A DNA stretch of 64,000 bases, taken from positions 80,647,395 to 80,711,394 of the forward strand of contig CM077676.1 of assembly GCA_039707655.1 (NCBI GenBank). Direction: 5' to 3'. The position numbers and the translations under genes are program-made. Shown one piece after another: positions 58,838-64,000 of the stretch (its first letter is position 1; each line of letters opens with the position of its first letter). The notes beneath the pieces are model-generated. The model saw only the letters and a program-made list of their open reading frames with translations. It had not been told where the DNA came from and did not search any database. The stretch comes from Elymus sibiricus. Its lineage: Eukaryota; Streptophyta; Magnoliopsida; Poales; Poaceae.

Positions 58838-61060
58838 GATCTCTTAGCGGAAACATAGGTTTACATATTACATGATGAGCCAGGCCAAGCGGCACACACG
58901 GTGCGGCTGCACTTATGTACATTATTTAGAAGACATGACAGAGGCCTCGATGATAAGGGAACTACTACGCGGCAGCGGAACGACGAGGTAGCGGAACTCC
59001 ACTCCACAGGGACACTACTGGGACACGGCCTAGAGCGTGACATACTGCTCGATATCCACTCCATGCACGGCTTCTCCTGCATCTGGCATGATAAGCCAGG
59101 TGAGTACTTTGAATGTACTCGCAAGCTCACGGCAAACAAAACAAGAGCGACAAACAACAACATGGCATTTAACAGATTTAATGCATGAGCATGATACTAC
59201 CCAACATGAGGTGTGCGTGAAACATTACCATGGTCCCCAGGACCAACTTACCATTGTGGGGTTACCGCGTAACCTCCGTTCATATCTTACCACCATGATC
59301 CTCACTTGATCACAAACATTCCTTTCATAGTGATCCTCGCTCGATCACCACTTCTGCATGTGCCATCTTGTGAGTCTTAGTGTGCAAGTTTATTATATAT
59401 GTTGACCCACGGTGTGACCTACTACGAACTGTGTCCATATCCGAGGACGCGGCTATCGATAGATTATACACTCTGCAGAGGTAAGTACACTGTACCCACA
59501 CTACGGAACTCATGGCCTCGTGCTCCCATTCGGGTGGACCAACGACATTCCGACAAAACCAATCTATTGCATGACACTCTCCCGGCCACTCCGACAAACT
59601 CCCCTTTGGGCTATGTCCTGGGTGACCCCGATGCCAACATGTGACATCCGCCACCTCTGTGGCTGCCACCGTCGTGGCCAAACATAAACATCGTCCCAAA
59701 TGGGGACCTTGGTACCATCAAAACTCGGGTCCTCAAGGTTATGACTACCTACCAGGCCAGGGTACCGCCAGAGCACAACCTTCCCTCGTAGGAGGCACCG
59801 GCGAGAGGCATGACAATAGACCGCATTAGGGCCTCCCCATCCAGGCAAGTGTGGTTGCACTGGTGGGCTCGATTCGGTGGCACCATGACTCGATCAACAG
59901 CATGTTCCAGTTGGATTAAGATCAAGTTTAACTTGAAATGAAAATGATTCGAGCCATAGTGTGTGAATGGATGCACGGGTCACGATCATGAATAACAAAT
60001 GCATCATGTTATCATATGAGTATATGTCCTGATACCTACTACACACTAGCAAGAAATCATGTATCCTACTGCAGGAAATCAACATGACAAGAACAAAGTC
60101 TATGCAATGAGAGTTATATACTAAATTATTTTAAAATGATGAATATATGATGATTTAATTCAATTAAACCAAAGTCATTGCAATGCCATCCTTGCATATG
60201 GATGTTGTGGCTTGCCTTGGTTCAGAGGAGTGTCACAATACTCCTGGCCTTCTCCAACACAACTAGGTTCTTCTGAAAATAATTTAAATGCAAAAAAGAA
60301 AATGTCACATAACACTGTTTAATGCACCAGAAATTCTCAACTGCACGAAAAATTCTGAAATTTAGCATACAGAAACTTTGGAATTTTACAAACCAGTAGC
60401 AAAAAGAATCATCTCATTTGGACTTATGGATAAAAAGTTGTGGCTGGTCAAAGTTAGGGTCAAACCCTGGATTAAGCTGAATTAAATCAATTTTCAGAAA
60501 ATCCCAGAGGGGCTGACGTCGAAGACGTATTTTGGAAATAGGCTTCCACTTAGATACCCCTTCGGGCGAGAGACAGAGAATGACAGGTGGGGCCCCTGTC
60601 TGTTTTAAACAAGAGAGAGAGAGTGAAACAGGGCTTGGCGGCTCTGGCGCTGGCGTTTCTCTGGCGAGAAGACCTCGGCGATCGCCGGAGAGGAGGGGGG
60701 TGGGTCTAGCTCGACGAGACGGTCACGCACGTACCCGAAACACGAGCTGAGGTGGACTGACGGCGTCGCAGCGATCCTCTCCAGAGACGGCGGGCGGCGG
60801 AACTCATTGGAATTGAGGAAGACAGCCTCCATCCGATGAACCAGAGGCCTAGGCGCCTTCAGTGGATCACCACGAGCACACCAGAAGCAGAGGGCGAAGT
60901 CGAGGGGCTCCGGAGGGCGAGGTTGGCCGGGGAAAACCGCGGCCGATCTCCGGTGAGGTTTGAAGGCCAGAGGCCTTCCCGGCTTTGCCAATAGCTACTA
61001 GGGCTCGATTTGAGAGTAGAGAAGAAGTTTGGGATGGCTAGAACGATCGGGGAGGGGTTC

Positions 61061-61068
61061 TATTTATA
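61061..61068 (-). promoter_or_regulatory. TATA box of family C 5' LTR
   Basis: TATAAATA on the minus strand, 851 bp upstream of the AGGCAAGC site. Family A has the same motif at nearly the same distance (848 bp). Confidence 0.65.
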
Positions 61069-62138
61069 GGAGGAGGAGAGACCGTGCTCGGGCTCCGCCG
61101 GAGCTGAGTGACAAGATGAACTGGGGAAGGAGAGGGCTCGGGCGAGCTTGGGGATGACGCGGGCGAGGCCAAACACAGTGCACGCACGCGAGCTTGGGCG
61201 CAGGCGCACTAAGTGGGGCAGGGGCGCGCGTGCGGTCCACTGTACCGAACGCTAGCACCGTGGCCGCGCTCGGCGTGCGTCCTGCCGGCGTTGGGGAGGG
61301 TCAGAGAGGGGCTAGGTGGAAGAAGGAGAGTGTGCTGGGAGGCCTGGACACGCTGTGGTGGCGCGAGGGGAGAATCTGGACGGCGGCCGATCGGACCCGA
61401 CGTGCAGAGCACAGCGAGCGCGTGCAATGCACCGTGCCCTCACGCGGTCACCGCGTGCACTGGCACGCAGGGTGCTTTTGGCCCTGCCACACCATGTCCT
61501 TCGTGTTGTCCCTTCAACGCAGTGCCTAAAAATGCTCCGCGCTTGCCAAGTGGCTCACTGGAGTTGACAAGAGGGAGCTGCAAAGTTTCTGGACAGAAAC
61601 TTGCTCCAAGCACTGGGGACAAATGGCTAGGAGATTTGAGCTGAAATTTGGTGGTTAAGCATCACTCAGGAGGGTAGTCAAGTGGTAAAAATTTCAGCTT
61701 AAAAGGATCAAGGGAAAATATACTTGCTTCACAAAGTGCACTTTCTGACCAGAAGCAAAAACATTTTCCTTGGCTGAAATTTTCCAAATGACCAGGGGAT
61801 ATTTTTGCATAGGAAGGTGAGGCATGATACAAAGAATATTTGGGAGTTTTCTTGGAATTTTCTGAGCAGTAAAAATAGGGGTTGCTTCATAGCTATATAA
61901 GCAAATGGGCATTTTCAGAGAGAAAATGAATATAATGCCATTAAATAAAAATATCCAATGGCATTATTTTGAGAGGGATGAGGTCTAGGGAGGGTTTATG
62001 GATGATAGAACCCACTTGGAAGAAAATCAAAATAAATCCAAGTGGTAAGTCCAAAAGAGTTGATAGAAAAACCTAAAATGCAAATAAAATATTCAATAAA
62101 TCCAAATAAAAGAAAAAGGCAAAATCCAGGGTGTTACA

Positions 62139-64000
62139 ACCTCTACCGGGGTGGTACCGCCTGTCCCTTCAGTCCCGCAATAACAGTACATGGGGGCAAC
62201 AGTTAAAGGTAACCGTGTGTCCGTAACATCAAGGGGGTAATCCGAGGAATCACCCTCGATGGATTCCCACTTGATGCAACCGTCAAGGTGAACTCGGAGG
62301 AATCACCCTCGATGGGTTCACACTTGACGGGTTGCACGACAGAGGCATCATCAGAGGTGGTGAAAGAGGAATCACCCTCGATAACCCACAACCGACTAGC
62401 TAGGCTACAGAGATATCATCAGGAGTGATGTAGGAGGTATCACCCTCGGCACTCGATGCTAGTTCGGCAGAGTCGTACAACTAAGGGGTGTGCGGTGCTG
62501 TGTAGGGCTCTGCACATCGATCACGTTGATCGAAACATCCGGAAGCAAAGCATGGCAACACGGACAAGGGTGCAGGGCCACTGATGGATCACTAACCAAC
62601 CTATACTAAGCATATAGGATAGTAGGTAAGGTATCAATAGCAGGTTACAAAATCAGGCTATGCATCAGAATAGGAGCAATCAATTACAGTAGCAAAATCT
62701 AATGCAAGCATGGGAGAGAAAGAATGGGCGATACAGGAATGATCAAGGGGGTTTGCTTGCCTGGTTGCTCTGCAGACAGAAATGGATCTTCAACGTAGTG
62801 GACGATCACCGGATCATCAACGGTCTCGGGGTCTACCGGAGAAGAAGAGGGGGAAGAAACAAATAAATACAAGCATACAAATGCAATCACAAAGCATGAC
62901 AGGGCAAAATGCAATGCATGGGTGACCTAATGCACCTCTAAACAGTTTTAGTTAATTTAGGAATTAATTTGGAATTATTAACCATTAGTCAGACACTATT
63001 CATCTATCAGAAACAGGCCAAAAGTTATAGGTTCACCTACTTAGAGGATTCTAACATGAATGCAGATGACATATTCGGATTCGTTAGATTTTTCTGATCA
63101 TTTTTCATATATAAATTATTTTCATCTGACTTACGGTTTATTTTCTATGATTTTTCAAAGTATTAAATGATTTTCTGGAATTACTGGGTTAATTTTAATT
63201 TTAAATACTAAATAGCTAAATTGCTATGGGTACACAGAAGTGTACCCAGGGGGTTGCTACTGTGGTTGACATGTAGGGCCAGTCAACTGCCCAGTCAGCA
63301 GTCAACACTGGCAGTTGACTGGTCAAACTGACAAGTGGGACCCCACTGTCAGTGACTCAGTTAAATTAATAGGTTTTAATTATTTTAACAAAAATCCCAA
63401 TTAACTGGTGGGGGCCACTTGTCCGCTGGACACAGTCACTGACGACTGGGCCCAGTCAACGCCCACGTGGCCAGGTCAAACTGACCAGTGGGGCCCCCCG
63501 GTGTATTTAACTAACCCAAACATTTTTTATTAACTGTAAGTTAAACTGGGCGGGACCCACTGTCATAGGCACGGGGGAGTACTTAACCGCGTCATTAGCG
63601 GGTTAACTATGGCGCCACGTCATCACCGCCGGAGTTACGCCGGCGAGGCCATCCTGACGGCGGACGAGCACCGTGCGCTCGCTACGGTGCGTCAAATCGA
63701 GCATGGTTTGCAGCATTGTCCTCCTAGGCTCGTGCGCTACTCGCTGGTGCCGGAGATGGACCGAATGGTCGCCGGAGTTGAGGCCGGTGACGAGGTTTGC
63801 GGCGGCTACATTCGGGCTAGCACGGGAGACGGGAAACGGCAACCGAACCCAAGGGGAAAATGGGCGGGAGGAAGCACAGCTCACTGCGGAGCTCGGTGAC
63901 GCGCTCGGGGAGGCCGGGGATGGCTCGACGGTGACGCAATTGATGGCCAGGTGCCGTGGCCATGTACGGAGAAATTGCCTCGATGGCGGCGATGCGGCGC
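62139..64000 (-). repeat. Family B LTR, minus strand (right piece), continuing past the window
   Basis: Reverse complement of roughly 36690-38290 of the solo LTR, diverged. It holds four GAGGAATCACCCTC repeats, the GCTTGCCT site (62755-62762) and a GC-rich leader at the right end. ORFs such as 63609-63899 lie in that leader and are not recognisable. Confidence 0.82.
62244..62447 (-). repeat. Four spaced copies of the GAGG...CCTC dyad
   Basis: At 62244, 62297, 62366 and 62434 (the last with GAGGTATCACCCTC), mirroring 38076-38280. On the minus strand they read E-G-D-[ST]-S in one frame. Confidence 0.8.

Larger units (their letters stand above)
49458..62138 (-). mobile_element. Tekay-like chromovirus (family C) arranged LTR-internal-LTR-internal fragment
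   Basis: Read on the minus strand: LTR (62138-58732), primer site, an extra ORF, gag-pol with chromodomain, polypurine tract, second LTR (53013-49606), then again primer site and about 130 bp of 5' internal sequence ending at 49458. A simple insertion would stop at 49606. The third LTR and the left target duplication are missing; the right flank is ACCTC. Confidence 0.9.
58732..62138 (-). repeat. Family C LTR, 5' copy (3,407 bp)
   Basis: Pairs with 49606-53013 and is one base shorter; the first 120 plus-strand bases differ at about 4 positions. It has an intact TATA box, the AGGCAAGC site (60210-60217), palindromes (59453-59462 and 59471-59480) and the GAGTAC hairpin (59102-59120). The ORF at 60605-60991 matches that in the other LTR but ends sooner because of an indel at the GA repeat. 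Confidence 0.94.

Noticed and set aside
63609..63899. 96-aa plus-strand ORF near the window end
   Set aside because: It is antisense to a family B LTR leader; no similarity recognised and it crosses a GC-rich region open in several frames.

Overview
The window is plant nuclear DNA from a large, repeat-filled cereal genome, almost certainly Triticeae (wheat, Aegilops or barley type). The clearest sign is a complete BARE/WIS/Angela-type copia element: its LTR begins, on the minus strand, with the TGTTGGAAATATGCCCTA terminus typical of that group. The rest consists of Tekay/Del chromovirus and Athila-type gypsy elements, with long GC-rich LTRs and tRNA-Met- or tRNA-Asp-like primer sites. I found no convincing host gene, rRNA, tRNA or CRISPR array. 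Nearly every coding region belongs to a retrotransposon, and most are broken by stops and small indels.

Layout from left to right. (1) 1-11927: a plus-strand Tekay-type element (called family A here) with LTRs of about 4.06 kb; its 5' LTR is cut by the window edge and its gag-pol is decayed. (2) 12269-21012: a complete minus-strand Angela/BARE-like element flanked by CTTAT duplications. (3) 21588-39866: a plus-strand Athila-type element. A 4.0-kb non-autonomous element (24688-28709, duplication ATATA) is inserted between its protease and reverse transcriptase regions. A 4,022-bp solo LTR of a second Tekay-like family (family B, 35696-39717, duplication CTATC) is inserted in its 3' LTR. (4) 39867-42335: an LTR remnant and gag-protease of another Athila-like element. 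(5) 42336-42841: two LTR starts joined head to head as a hairpin, followed to 45736 by the 3' untranslated region of a minus-strand element. (6) 45737-48640: an LTR and a long intact ORF of the 'putative gypsy type transposon' kind. (7) 48640-64000: a minus-strand family B LTR interrupted by a minus-strand chromovirus (family C, 49458-62138). Family C is arranged LTR-internal-LTR-internal fragment and carries an extra intact ORF before gag.

How the parts work together: each autonomous element encodes Gag, protease, reverse transcriptase/RNase H and integrase (plus a chromodomain in families A and C), and has the usual LTR promoter, primer-binding site and polypurine tract. As they stand, none of the gag-pol genes could make a full product. 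The features I would follow up are non-standard: a dsRNA-binding-domain-like ORF in family C; paired palindromes and other structured motifs conserved in the LTRs of all three Tekay-like families; an LTR-like promoter block and extra polypurine tracts inside the Athila element; and an unusual zinc-knuckle protein in the non-autonomous element. Coordinates of LTR ends come from TG/CA termini, target duplications and comparison of copies by eye. Family names are recognition, not database results.
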